Of a stretch of DNA of 64,000 bases, positions 24,820 to 33,810 are shown one piece after another. Numbering within the stretch: the first letter of the stretch is position 1; each line of letters begins with the position of its first letter. The stretch lies in contig NZ_BMTO01000006.1 in the NCBI RefSeq assembly GCF_014649715.1, positions 141,578 to 205,577 of the forward strand, written 5' to 3'. A model generated the notes under the pieces. It saw only the letters and a list, made by a program, of their open reading frames with translations. It was not told the DNA's origin and ran no database searches. Origin of the DNA: Streptomyces lateritius. GTDB lineage: Bacteria; Actinomycetota; Actinomycetes; Streptomycetales; Streptomycetaceae. A program made the position numbers and the translations under genes.

Positions 24820-27800
24820 CTACTCCACGATGTGGCGACCCTCCGGCTGGGCGCTGCACGCGGAGCGGAAGGTGCAGTGGGCGCAGTGCTGGCCGGTGGT
24901 GGGGGTGAAGCGCTCGTCCAGGACCCGGCCGGCGGCCGTCGCGAGCAGGTCGCCGACCCACTCCCCCGCCAGGGGTTCCTGTGCCTGGATCTTCGGGAGC
25001 GCGTCCCCGCCCTCCTTCTTGGGGGCGGACTGGCGCAGTTGTACGAGTTCGGCGCCGCCGGGTTCGGGGCGGCGGCCGTCGAAGACCTCGTCCAGGGCTC
25101 CTTCGCGTACCGCGAGCTGGTAGACGGCGAGCTGAGGGTGGTGGGCGACCTCGTCCCGGGTCGGGGCGGACTTGCCTGTCTTGAAGTCCACGACGTAGGC
25201 CCGGCCCCGCTCGTCGGCCTCGACGCGGTCCATGGAGCCCCGGATCCGGACCTCGTACTCCCCGGCTTCGAGGGTGACGTCGAAGTCGTGCTCGGTGGCG
25301 GCGGGGGTGCGGCCGCCGCGATCCATGACGTGCCAGCGCAGGAAGCGTTCCAGCGCCACGCGCGCGTGCTCCTTCTCCTGCGCCGACTTCCAGGGCGCGT
25401 CGAAGGCGAGCGCGTCCCAGACCGAGTCGAGGCGGGCCATGAGGACGTCCAGGTCGGCGGGGGTACGGCCGGAGGCGACCTCGTCGGCGAGGACGTGGAC
25501 GACGTTGCCGAAGCCCTGGGCGGCCGTGGCGGGGGCGGCGGCCTTGACCTCGCGGCCGAGGAACCACTGGAGGGCGCAGGTGTTGGCGAGCTGGTCGAGG
25601 GCGGAGCCGGAGAGGGCGACGGGGTGGTCGCGGTCGCGCAACGGGACCCTGCTGTGGGTCGGCTCGAACAGGCCCCACCAGCGGTCCGGATGCGCGGCCG
25701 GCACCAACGGCTGGCCCTCGTCGTCGGTGAGCGCGGCAAGCTGGGCCAGACGCTGGGCGGCGGCGTCGCGAAGCGCGTCGGAGGCGTCCGGGTCGACGGT
25801 GGTGGCGCGCAGCTCGGCGACGAGCGCGGCGACGGCGAGGGGGCGGCGCGGGCGGCCGGAGACGTCCTTGGGCTCGGTGCCGAGCTCGGTGAGAAAGCGG
25901 GAGGGCTGGTCGCCGTCGTCGGCCGGAGCCTTGACGGCGGTGACGACCAGGCGGTCGCGGGCGCGGGTGGCGGCGACGTAGAAGAGCCGGCGCTCCTCGG
26001 CGAGGAGGGCGCCGGGGGTGAGCGGTTCGGCGAGCCCGTCGCGGCCGATGCGGTCGGCTTCGAGGAGGGAGCCGCGGCGGCGCAGGTCGGGCCAGAGCCC
26101 TTCCTGGACACCGGCGACGACGACAAGGCTCCACTCCAGGCCCTTGGCCCGGTGGGCCGTCATGAGCCGGACGGCCTCGGGGCGGGCCTGGCGCCGGGAG
26201 AGGGTGTCGGCGGCGATGTCCTGGGCGTCGAGTTCTTCGAGGAAGTTCAGTGCGCCGCGGCCGCCGACGCGGTCCTCGGCGCGCGCGGCGGTCTCGAAGA
26301 GAGCGCAGACGGCGTCGAGATCGCGGTCTGCGTTGCGTCCGGCCGGGCCGCCGCGCAGGGCGGCGCGCTCCAGGCGGCCGGGCCAGGGAGTCCCGTTCCA
26401 GAGCAGCCAGAGCGCCTCCTCGGCGGTGCCTCCGGCGGCGAGGCGGGCGCGGGCCTGCTGGAGCAGCTCGCCGAGCCGCTTGGCGCCGCGGGCGTAGGAC
26501 TGGTCGTGGGCGACGAGCCGCTCGGGCTCGGCGAGCGCGCGGGCGAGGAGGACGTCGGACGGGGGCGGGACCCTGGTCCCGCCGGCCCGTTCCTCGTCCC
26601 GCAGGGCGCGGCCGAGCCGCCGCAGGTCGGCGGGGTCCATGGCGGCGAGGGGGGAGGCGAGGAGGGAGAGGGCGGTCTCGGTGTCGATCCAGGCACCGGA
26701 CGGCGGGGCGACGGCCGCGCCGCCGTCCTCCGCCCCGAGCGCCGGTTCGTCGTCCCCGTCCTCGCCCCTGAGCGCCGGTTCGTCGTCCCCGTCCTCCGTG
26801 CCCTCGGAGGCCTCGGAGGCCTCCGCGACCTCGGCTGCCCCGGGGCCGGCCAAGACGTCCGAGATGTCCGAGTGGGCCGAGTGGGCCGAGTCGGGCTTTG
26901 CCGACGCGGTCGAGTCGGCGTCCGCCGTCGCCGCCGCCCGCAGGGCGAGGAGGAGAGGAGCCACCGCCGGTTCGTGGCGGAGCGGGGTGTCGGCGGCGTC
27001 CGTCTCGAGGGGGACGCCGGCGGAGGTGAGAGCGCGGCGGAGGGCCGGGACGGTGCTGCCCGCGCGGACCAGGACCGCCATGTCCTGCCACGGGACGCCG
27101 TCCTCCAGGTGGGCGCGGCGCAGGAGGTCGGCGATGTTCTCCGATTCGGTGGAGGCGGTCGGGTACGTGTAGACCTCCAGCCGTCCCCCGTCCCGTACCG
27201 CGGTCAGCTCCCGGTGCGCCCTGACCTTGTCGGCGGGCAGGCGCGGCAGGGGCATCCGCACGGTGAGGCGGCGGGTCGCGGCGAGCAGCTCGGCGCCCGA
27301 GCGGCGCGAACGCGTCAGAACGCGGACCTCGGCGCCGCCGAAGGTGTCGGGGAAGTCGAGGATGCCGTTGACGTCGGCGCCCCGGAAGGCGTAGATCGAC
27401 TGGTCGGGGTCGCCGAAGGCGACCAGGGTGCGCCCGTCGCCCGCCAGCGCGCGCAGCAGCCGCAGCTGCGCCGGGTCCGTGTCCTGGTACTCGTCCACGA
27501 AGACAGCGTCGTAGGGGGGCAGCGTCACGCGCTCGGACAGCAGCACCGCCCGGTGCACCAGTTCGGTGTAGTCGAGGACCCCCTGGAGGTCCAGGACGTC
27601 GAGGTACTCCGCCAGGAATCCGGCGGCCGCCTTCCAGTCCGGCCGGCCGACCCGCTGGGCGAACTCCGCGAGGGACCGCGGCCCGAGCCCCAGTTCCCGC
27701 GACCGCGCGAGGACGGCCCGTACCTCGTCGGCGAAGCCCCGTGTCGTCAGACATGCCCTCAGCTCGTCCGGCCACCGCGCCCGCCCGAGGCCCGCCTTCT

Positions 27801-28269
27801 CCAGGTCGATCTGGCCCGCGAGCAGTTCCCGTACGGCGAGATCCTGCTCCGGTCCGGAGAGCAGCCGCAGCGGTTCGGCGAACAGGTCGGCGTCCTGGTG
27901 GGCGCGGATCAGGGCGTAGCAGTACGAGTGGAAGGTCGTCGCCTGCGGGGGCCGCGCGCCGCCGAGCCGGACCGCCATCCGGTCGCGCAGCTCCACGGCC
28001 GCCTTGCGGCTGAAGGTGAGCACGAGGATCCGTTCCGGGTCCGTGCCCTTCTCGACGCGGGCGGCGACCGCCTCCACCAGCGTGGTCGTCTTTCCGGTGC
28101 CGGGTCCGGCCAGGACGAGCAGTGGCCCGCCCGCGTGGTCAACCACTTCACGCTGGGTTGCGTCCAGGAGAGGGGGCTCCACCGCCGCCGGGGCGGTCCG
28201 CACGAGGCGGTACGCGCCCGTGGTCCGCCCCTGGTACGGCGTACGCCGGGTGGTGGAGGAGGAACTCAC
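24820..28269 (-). CDS. AdnA-like SF1 helicase-nuclease
   Basis: This 1149-residue protein has an SF1 motor with Walker A LAGPGTGKTTTLVEAV, motif II VDEYQDTDPAQLRLL and GDPDQSIYAFRGADVNG. A C-terminal RecB-like nuclease (RGSMDRVEADERG, VVDFKTGKSAPTRDE, HPQLAVYQLAV) is framed by cysteines, TCALQWF and HCAHCTFRSAC, that probably bind a 4Fe-4S cluster as in AddB-type nucleases. Around residues 450-515 sits an acidic insertion with a duplicated GEDGDDEPAL unit. With the AdnB-like product it would resect double-strand breaks. The GTG start lies at the edge of a divergent region facing the ATL gene. Confidence 0.85.
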   Translation of the reverse strand: MSSSSTTRRTPYQGRTTGAYRLVRTAPAAVEPPLLDATQREVVDHAGGPLLVLAGPGTGKTTTLVEAVAARVEKGTDPERILVLTFSRKAAVELRDRMAVRLGGARPPQATTFHSYCYALIRAHQDADLFAEPLRLLSGPEQDLAVRELLAGQIDLEKAGLGRARWPDELRACLTTRGFADEVRAVLARSRELGLGPRSLAEFAQRVGRPDWKAAAGFLAEYLDVLDLQGVLDYTELVHRAVLLSERVTLPPYDAVFVDEYQDTDPAQLRLLRALAGDGRTLVAFGDPDQSIYAFRGADVNGILDFPDTFGGAEVRVLTRSRRSGAELLAATRRLTVRMPLPRLPADKVRAHRELTAVRDGGRLEVYTYPTASTESENIADLLRRAHLEDGVPWQDMAVLVRAGSTVPALRRALTSAGVPLETDAADTPLRHEPAVAPLLLALRAAATADADSTASAKPDSAHSAHSDISDVLAGPGAAEVAEASEASEGTEDGDDEPALRGEDGDDEPALGAEDGGAAVAPPSGAWIDTETALSLLASPLAAMDPADLRRLGRALRDEERAGGTRVPPPSDVLLARALAEPERLVAHDQSYARGAKRLGELLQQARARLAAGGTAEEALWLLWNGTPWPGRLERAALRGGPAGRNADRDLDAVCALFETAARAEDRVGGRGALNFLEELDAQDIAADTLSRRQARPEAVRLMTAHRAKGLEWSLVVVAGVQEGLWPDLRRRGSLLEADRIGRDGLAEPLTPGALLAEERRLFYVAATRARDRLVVTAVKAPADDGDQPSRFLTELGTEPKDVSGRPRRPLAVAALVAELRATTVDPDASDALRDAAAQRLAQLAALTDDEGQPLVPAAHPDRWWGLFEPTHSRVPLRDRDHPVALSGSALDQLANTCALQWFLGREVKAAAPATAAQGFGNVVHVLADEVASGRTPADLDVLMARLDSVWDALAFDAPWKSAQEKEHARVALERFLRWHVMDRGGRTPAATEHDFDVTLEAGEYEVRIRGSMDRVEADERGRAYVVDFKTGKSAPTRDEVAHHPQLAVYQLAVREGALDEVFDGRRPEPGGAELVQLRQSAPKKEGGDALPKIQAQEPLAGEWVGDLLATAAGRVLDERFTPTTGQHCAHCTFRSACSAQPEGRHIVE

Positions 28270-28418
28270 GTGGATCGACCGGTCCTGAACGAGAAGGTGG
28301 AGAGGTGTACGGGGCGAACGACGACGTTACGGGATACGGAGGGCACCCGGGTCTTACTCCGTACGGGCCTCCGTACCGTCATCGGGCCGCTCGGCCCCTC
28401 CTGCCATGGGCGAAGCTG

Positions 28419-28841
28419 TCAGGTGTGAGTTCCCGCACCCGGCCGCACGCCCGCGGCCGCGTCCTCTCCTGCGTCGCCGGCCGCGTCCCGACCGGCGCCC
28501 GCTGCCGCGTCCCGACCGCCGTCCCACCGTGCCCGTCGCATGTCGAGCTTCGGCAGGTGCCCCTCGGCGGCTCGGCCGGCCTCGCGCAGCGGCGTGCCCT
28601 CCTCGCGGTAGTGCCCCAGGGCGCGCAGCTCGTGGCCCGGCAGCAGCACGCCGTCGGAGCGCACCACGCGCCACCACGGCACGGCCCCGCCGTACAGAGC
28701 CATGACACGGCCGACCTGACGCGGTCCCCCTTCGCCCAGCCATTCGGCCACGTCGCCGTAGGTCATCACCCGGCCGGGCGGGATCAGTTCGGCGACCTCC
28801 AGCACCCGCTCCGCGTACTCCGGAAGCTCCTGCATACTCAT
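28419..28841 (-). CDS. Alkyltransferase-like (ATL) DNA repair protein
   Basis: This MGMT-family protein of about 140 residues lacks the catalytic cysteine: the active-site PCHRV motif reads VPWWRVVRSDG here. The N-terminal winged-helix part is intact (IPPGRVMTYGDVAEWLG, GPRQVGRVMA). Such ATL proteins bind O6-alkylguanine without removing the alkyl group and hand lesions to nucleotide excision repair. The tail after residue 110 is Gly/Ala/Asp-rich and probably disordered. An ATG three codons upstream is an alternative start. It neighbours the AdnA-like gene on the same strand. Confidence 0.85.
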   Translation of the reverse strand: MSMQELPEYAERVLEVAELIPPGRVMTYGDVAEWLGEGGPRQVGRVMALYGGAVPWWRVVRSDGVLLPGHELRALGHYREEGTPLREAGRAAEGHLPKLDMRRARWDGGRDAAAGAGRDAAGDAGEDAAAGVRPGAGTHT

Positions 28842-28928
28842 CCGCCCCATCCTGCCTCACCGCACCGACAACGCCCTGGTGCCTCCGTCGGAGGCCGCTT
28901 CATGCCACCATCGTCCGGGCGGTGACTG

Positions 28929-31865
28929 GTGATACGAGATCAAGAGCGACAAGAACACCACGACGGGTACCACAACGGGTATCAGTTCGAGCAAGCGGCA
29001 CAGGCGGCACAAGCAGAGACGGACATGGCGATGGGGCACGACGCTCAGCCTCCCGAGGAGGAGGCGCACCCAGAGCGGCCCACCCCCGGGACGCCCACGC
29101 CGCGCCCGCCCGCCCCGGCCCCCGACGTGCCCGCCCAGGAGGCACCCGCCCCCGACGTGCCCGCCCAGGAGGCACCCGCTCCCGACGTGGCCGCCCCTGA
29201 GGCAGCCGCCCCCGACGTGGCCGCCCCTGAGGCAGCCGCCCCCGACGGGGAGCCCAGCGAGCGCGTCTCCGGGGACGAGCCGCTGCTCGCCGCCCGTGTG
29301 CACCGGCCCTCCGACCTGATGCGGCTGCTCGTCGGCGTCCTCGCGATCGCCCTCGTCGTCGCCATCGCCGCCTTCGCCCACGGCACCACCTCCGGTCTCG
29401 AGCAGGACATCAACAAGGGCGCCGGCGGCGCCCCGGACGTCTTCGTCAAGATCGCCGGTCTCGTCTCCAGCATCGCCGTACTCCTCGTGCCGGTCGCCTT
29501 CGCCATCGAGCGGCTGATCAAACGCGACGGGCTGCGGATCGCCGACGGCGTCCTGGCCGCCGTGCTCGCCCACGGCGTCACCCTCGCCACCGACCTCTGG
29601 GTCGCCAGGGCCGCGCCCGGCACCATCCAGGACGCGCTGACCCAGCCGCAGGCCGGAGGCGGGCTCACCGACCCGGTCCACAACTACCTCGCGCCCGTCA
29701 TCGCCTACATGACGGCCGTCGGCATGGCCCGCAGGCCGCGCTGGCGGGTGCTCCTGTGGACCGTGCTGCTGCTCGACGCGTTCACCATGCTGGTGGCCGG
29801 GTACACCACGGCGTTCTCGATCATCCTGACGGTGCTGATCGGCTGGACCGTCGCGTACGGAACGCTCTACGCGGTCGGCTCCCCCAACGTCCGGCCCACC
29901 GGCCAGACCCTCCTCGCCGGACTGCGCCGGGTCGGCTTCCGGCCGGTCACGGCGCTCCGCGCCGAGGGGGCGGGGGTGCCCGACTCGGCCGACAGCGGGG
30001 ACCGCGGCCGCCGGTACATCGTCACGCTGGAGGACGGGCCTCCGCTCGACGTCACGGTCGTCGACCGCGAGCAACAGGCGCACGGCTTCTTCTACCGGGC
30101 GTGGCGCCGGCTCACCCTGCGGGCCATCACCACCCGCCGCTCGATCGTGTCCCTGCGTCAGGCGCTGGAGCAGGAGGCGCTCCTCGCGTACGCGGCGATC
30201 GCGGCGGGCGCCAACGCGCCGAAGCTGATCGCCACCTCGGAGCTCGGTCCGGACGCCGTGATGCTCGTGTACGAGCACCTGGGCGGCCGGTCCCTGGACT
30301 CGCTGGAGGACGAGGAGATCACCGACGATCTGGTGCGCAGCGCCTGGCGTCAGGTGCGGGCCCTGCAGTCGCGCAGGATCGCGCACCGCAGGCTCACGGG
30401 GGACGCGATCCTGGTGGATCGTTCCGGCAGCGTGATACTGACCGATCTGCGGGGTGGTGAGATCGCGGCGGGCGATCTGGTCCTGCGGATGGACATCGCC
30501 CAGCTCCTCACCACCCTCGGTCTGCGGGTGGGCGCCGAGCGCGCGGTGGCGACGGCCGTCGAGGTCCTCGGCCCTGACGCGATCGCCGACTGTCTCCCCC
30601 TCCTCCAGCCGATCGCCCTGAGCCGCTCCACGCGCGCGACGCTCAGGAGACTGGCCCGGGAGCGGTCGCAGCGGGAGCGCGAGGCCGTCCTGGAGGCCTC
30701 GGAGGCGGCGAAGCGGGCCCGTGCCGAGGCAGCCGCCCCCGGCGAGGAGGCGACGGTCGACCGCGTGGCCGACCGGAAAGCCGGCAGGAAGATCGAGAAG
30801 GCGGAGAAGCAGGCCGAGAAGCGGGCCATCGACGTGGCGCTCGACGAGGCCCGCGACGAGGACCTGCTGGCACAGATCCGGCGGCAGGTGCTGCTGATCC
30901 GGCCGCAGGCGCCGGTCGAACCGGTCCGCCTGGAGCGGATCAAGCCCCGCACGCTGGTCAGCCTGATCGCCGGCGCCATCGCCGCGTACTTCCTGCTCTC
31001 CCAGGTCGCCAGCACGCCGCTGTCCGTGATCAGTCAGGCCGACTGGCGGTGGGTGGCGGCGGCGGTGCTCTTCTCGGCGCTGAGCTATGTGGCGGCCGCG
31101 ATGAGCCTGCTCGGCTTCGTGCCGGAGCGGGTGAGGTTCTGGCGGACCGTGGTCGCCCAGGTCGCCGGCTCGTTCGTGAAGATCGTGGCACCGGCGGCGG
31201 TCGGCGGTGTCGCGCTGAACACGCGCTTCCTCCAGCGCTCGGGGGTGCGTCCGGGGCTCGCGGTGGCGAGCGTCGGCGCGTCGCAGCTCTTCGGCCTCGG
31301 GGCGCACATCCTGCTGCTGCTCGCCTTCGGCTATCTGACGGGTACGGAGAAGTCGCGGTCGTTCACCCCGTCGAGGACGGTCATCGCCGGACTGCTGACG
31401 GTGGCTGTGCTGGTCCTGGTGGTCACCGCGATCCCCTTCATGCGGAAGTTCGTCTCGACCCGGCTGCGCTCGCTCTTCGCGGGTGTCGTGCCGCGCATGC
31501 TGGACGTGCTCCAGCGGCCGATGAAGCTGCTCACCGGCATCGGCGGCATGCTGTTGCTGACCGGCGCGTTCGTGCTGTGTCTCGACGCCTCGATCCGCGC
31601 CTTCGGGCACGGCAACGTGTCCATCAGCTTCGCGAGCGTGGCCGTGGTCTTCCTCGCGGGCAACGCGCTCGGCTCGGCGGCCCCGACCCCCGGCGGCATC
31701 GGCGCGGTCGAGGGCGCGCTCACCGTCGGCCTGGTCACGGTGGGCCATCTGCCGCTGGAGGTCGCCACCCCTGCTGTGCTGCTGTACCGGCTGCTGACCC
31801 TGTGGCTGCCGGTGTTGCCGGGCTGGCTCTGCTTCAACTGGCTGACGAAGCGGGGAGCGCTCTAG
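28929..31865 (+). CDS. Kinase-like domain fused to YbhN/UPF0104 flippase-like membrane domain
   Basis: This 978-residue membrane protein has a Pro/Ala/Glu-rich N-terminus with 10-residue repeats (residues 50-105), then five or so helices (115-320). A central cytoplasmic domain resembles a degraded protein-kinase/ABC1-like fold (LEQEALLAYAAIAAGANAPK, VMLVYEHLGGRSLDSL, DAILVDRSGSVILTDL), where the usual HxD and DFG are altered. A coiled-coil stretch (about 580-645) follows, then a C-terminal eight-helix lysylphosphatidylglycerol-synthase-like flippase domain ending APTPGGIGAVEGALT. An alternative ATG at 29023 has a better RBS. It is probably involved in envelope lipid or polyprenyl handling. 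Confidence 0.78.
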   Translation: MIRDQERQEHHDGYHNGYQFEQAAQAAQAETDMAMGHDAQPPEEEAHPERPTPGTPTPRPPAPAPDVPAQEAPAPDVPAQEAPAPDVAAPEAAAPDVAAPEAAAPDGEPSERVSGDEPLLAARVHRPSDLMRLLVGVLAIALVVAIAAFAHGTTSGLEQDINKGAGGAPDVFVKIAGLVSSIAVLLVPVAFAIERLIKRDGLRIADGVLAAVLAHGVTLATDLWVARAAPGTIQDALTQPQAGGGLTDPVHNYLAPVIAYMTAVGMARRPRWRVLLWTVLLLDAFTMLVAGYTTAFSIILTVLIGWTVAYGTLYAVGSPNVRPTGQTLLAGLRRVGFRPVTALRAEGAGVPDSADSGDRGRRYIVTLEDGPPLDVTVVDREQQAHGFFYRAWRRLTLRAITTRRSIVSLRQALEQEALLAYAAIAAGANAPKLIATSELGPDAVMLVYEHLGGRSLDSLEDEEITDDLVRSAWRQVRALQSRRIAHRRLTGDAILVDRSGSVILTDLRGGEIAAGDLVLRMDIAQLLTTLGLRVGAERAVATAVEVLGPDAIADCLPLLQPIALSRSTRATLRRLARERSQREREAVLEASEAAKRARAEAAAPGEEATVDRVADRKAGRKIEKAEKQAEKRAIDVALDEARDEDLLAQIRRQVLLIRPQAPVEPVRLERIKPRTLVSLIAGAIAAYFLLSQVASTPLSVISQADWRWVAAAVLFSALSYVAAAMSLLGFVPERVRFWRTVVAQVAGSFVKIVAPAAVGGVALNTRFLQRSGVRPGLAVASVGASQLFGLGAHILLLLAFGYLTGTEKSRSFTPSRTVIAGLLTVAVLVLVVTAIPFMRKFVSTRLRSLFAGVVPRMLDVLQRPMKLLTGIGGMLLLTGAFVLCLDASIRAFGHGNVSISFASVAVVFLAGNALGSAAPTPGGIGAVEGALTVGLVTVGHLPLEVATPAVLLYRLLTLWLPVLPGWLCFNWLTKRGAL
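29121..29250 (+). repeat. In-frame tandem DNA repeats in the flippase N-terminus
   Basis: Two related units are each present twice in tandem: one of 30 bases starting CCCGACGTGCCCGCCCAGGA and one of 30 bases starting CCCGACGTGGCCGCCCCTGA. They encode APDVPAQEAP and APDVAAPEAA repeats, so length changes would remain in frame. Confidence 0.75.
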
Positions 31866-32022
31866 CGTCCGGCGGAGTGCGCCGCGGTCGGCGCGGTCGT
31901 GCTGACGCCTCGGGCCGGGTGCGGCTGATCCCGTGGTTCCCCGCGCCCCTCCGGGGCGCGGCCGACACCCGCTCGGACGTACCGCCCGCGCGCCGGCGCC
32001 CCGCTCGGCCGAGGATGGCGCT

Positions 32023-33588
32023 ATGCCGATCTCCGCTGCTCAGCGCGCCGTCCTGCTCGCCGCGACCACCGTGCTGTTCGCCGCCGGATGCTCGGACAAC
32101 GGCGACGACGAACCGGCCGGCGACACCCCGACCGACATGGCGGGGCTCGCCGCGCAGCAGCTGGAGTGGGCGCCCTGTCCGCCCCCGTCCGCCGCGGAGG
32201 GCGGCGGACCGCCGCCCTCGCCCCTGCCCGGCGGCACCGCCTGGGAGTGCGCCTTCATGGACGCGCCGCTCGACTACGACGACCCCGGCGGCGAGAAGAT
32301 CGAGCTGGCCCTGATCCGCGCCCGGGCCCGCGACCAGGCCAACCGGATCGGCTCCCTCGTCTTCAACTTCGGCGGGCCCGGCGGCTCCGGCCTCACCGCC
32401 CTCCCCTCCTTCGCCCCGGACTACGAGAAGCTCCGCTCCCGCTACGACCTGGTCTCCTTCGACCCGCGGGGCGTCGGCCGCAGCGAGGACGTCGAGTGCG
32501 CGTCCGACCGGGACCTCGACGCGTACTACGCCCTGGACTTCAGCCCGGACGACGCCGCCGAGGAGCGGACCCTGTCCGACGCGCAGAAGAAGTACGCCGC
32601 CGGGTGCGAGAAGGACGCCGGCGCGATGCTCCCCCACGTCGGCACCGAGAACGCCGCCCGGGACCTCGACCTGATGCGCGAGGTCCTCGGCGACGACAAG
32701 CTCCACTACTTCGGCATCTCCTACGGCACGGAGCTGGGCGGTGTGTACGCCCACATGTTCCCGAAGAAGGTCGGCCGGGCGCTGTTCGACGCGGTGGTGG
32801 ACCCCCGCTCCGGTACCGAGGACGGCGCCCTCGGCCAGGCCAAGGGCTTCCAGCTCGCCCTCGACAACTTCGCGAAGGACTGTGTGGCCCGCGAGGACGC
32901 CTGCGCCCTGCCGGGCTCGACGCCCGACGAGATCGAGTCCTTCATCACCGGACTCCTGGCCGAACTCGACAAGAAGCCGATCGCCGGCATCGGGGACCGC
33001 AAGCTCACCCAGACGCATGCCGTCAACGGCATCGCGCAGGCGCTGTACTCCAAGGAGTACTGGCAGTACCTGGAGCAGGGCCTGGACGCGGCCGACGGCG
33101 GCGACGGAGCGCTCCTCCTGAGCCTCTCCGACTCCATGAACGGGCGGAACCAGAACGGCACCTACAGCAACATCCAGGCGGCGAACGCGGCCATCAACTG
33201 CGTGGACTTCAAGGAGCGCTACAGCCTGGGCCAGGCCAAGGAGCGCCTCCCCGAGTTCCGCAAGGCCTCGCCCGTCTTCGGCGAGTTCATGGGCTGGGCT
33301 CTGGCGAGCTGCTCGCAGTGGCCGGTCCCGGGCGCCTGGGACCACCCGGACGTCTCCGCGCCCGGCTCCGCCCCGATCCTGGTGCTGGGCACGACCGGCG
33401 ACCCGGCGACGCCGTACGAGGGAGCCCGGGCGATGGCGGAGGCGCTCGGCAAGGGCGTGGGCGTGGAGCTGACGTACGACGGCGAGGGCCACGGCGCCTA
33501 CAACAGTGGCAACGCGTGTGTGCAGAACCTCGTGAACGCGTACTTCCTCGACGGGAAGGTGCCCGCCTCCGGGACCGTCTGCAAGTGA
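32023..33588 (+). CDS. Secreted lipoprotein alpha/beta hydrolase, tripeptidyl-aminopeptidase type (copy 1)
   Basis: This 521-residue exported hydrolase has a lipobox FAAGC at the end of its signal peptide (residues 1-25), so it is likely lipid-anchored outside the membrane. The alpha/beta-hydrolase core has the oxyanion segment FNFGGPGGSG, VSFDPRGVGRSEDV and nucleophile elbow FGISYGTELGG. The C-terminal TAP-like part carries LVLGTTGDPATPYEGA (acid) and GEGHGAYNSGN (catalytic histidine). The family includes Streptomyces Tap and SlpD/E, which remove peptides from secreted proteins. A paralogue follows directly, separated by a palindromic element. Confidence 0.9.
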   Translation: MPISAAQRAVLLAATTVLFAAGCSDNGDDEPAGDTPTDMAGLAAQQLEWAPCPPPSAAEGGGPPPSPLPGGTAWECAFMDAPLDYDDPGGEKIELALIRARARDQANRIGSLVFNFGGPGGSGLTALPSFAPDYEKLRSRYDLVSFDPRGVGRSEDVECASDRDLDAYYALDFSPDDAAEERTLSDAQKKYAAGCEKDAGAMLPHVGTENAARDLDLMREVLGDDKLHYFGISYGTELGGVYAHMFPKKVGRALFDAVVDPRSGTEDGALGQAKGFQLALDNFAKDCVAREDACALPGSTPDEIESFITGLLAELDKKPIAGIGDRKLTQTHAVNGIAQALYSKEYWQYLEQGLDAADGGDGALLLSLSDSMNGRNQNGTYSNIQAANAAINCVDFKERYSLGQAKERLPEFRKASPVFGEFMGWALASCSQWPVPGAWDHPDVSAPGSAPILVLGTTGDPATPYEGARAMAEALGKGVGVELTYDGEGHGAYNSGNACVQNLVNAYFLDGKVPASGTVCK

Positions 33589-33592
33589 CCGC

Positions 33593-33775
33593 CCGAGGTC
33601 GTGTCCGGGAAGTAGTGCCGTCTGCCCGCACGGCAGGGCCCGCGGCGTGAGGTGCGTGCGATCGCAAGGCGGAGGGCCGCCCTCGTACCGGGCGTACTCG
33701 GGTGATCCCGGCAACGCGGCGAGCGTGCGTGCCAGGCGTCGCGGGCCAGGCGGGACTTCACGGGCACGGCCTAGG
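33593..33775. repeat. MITE-like palindromic element, copy A (183 bp)
   Basis: This non-coding element aligns without gaps to the sequence at 52884-53066; I count about 17 differences over the inner 175 bases (about 90% identity). Its ends, CCGAGGTCGTGTCCG and the complement of CCTAGGCCGTGCCCG, are inverted repeats with three mismatches, and most of the interior is an imperfect palindrome. It begins four bases after the stop of hydrolase copy 1 and ends 35 bases before copy 2. No transposase or convincing ORF lies within. Confidence 0.75.
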
Positions 33776-33810
33776 ATGGCGGTTTTCCGGTCCGGATCAA
33801 CGGGGGTCGT

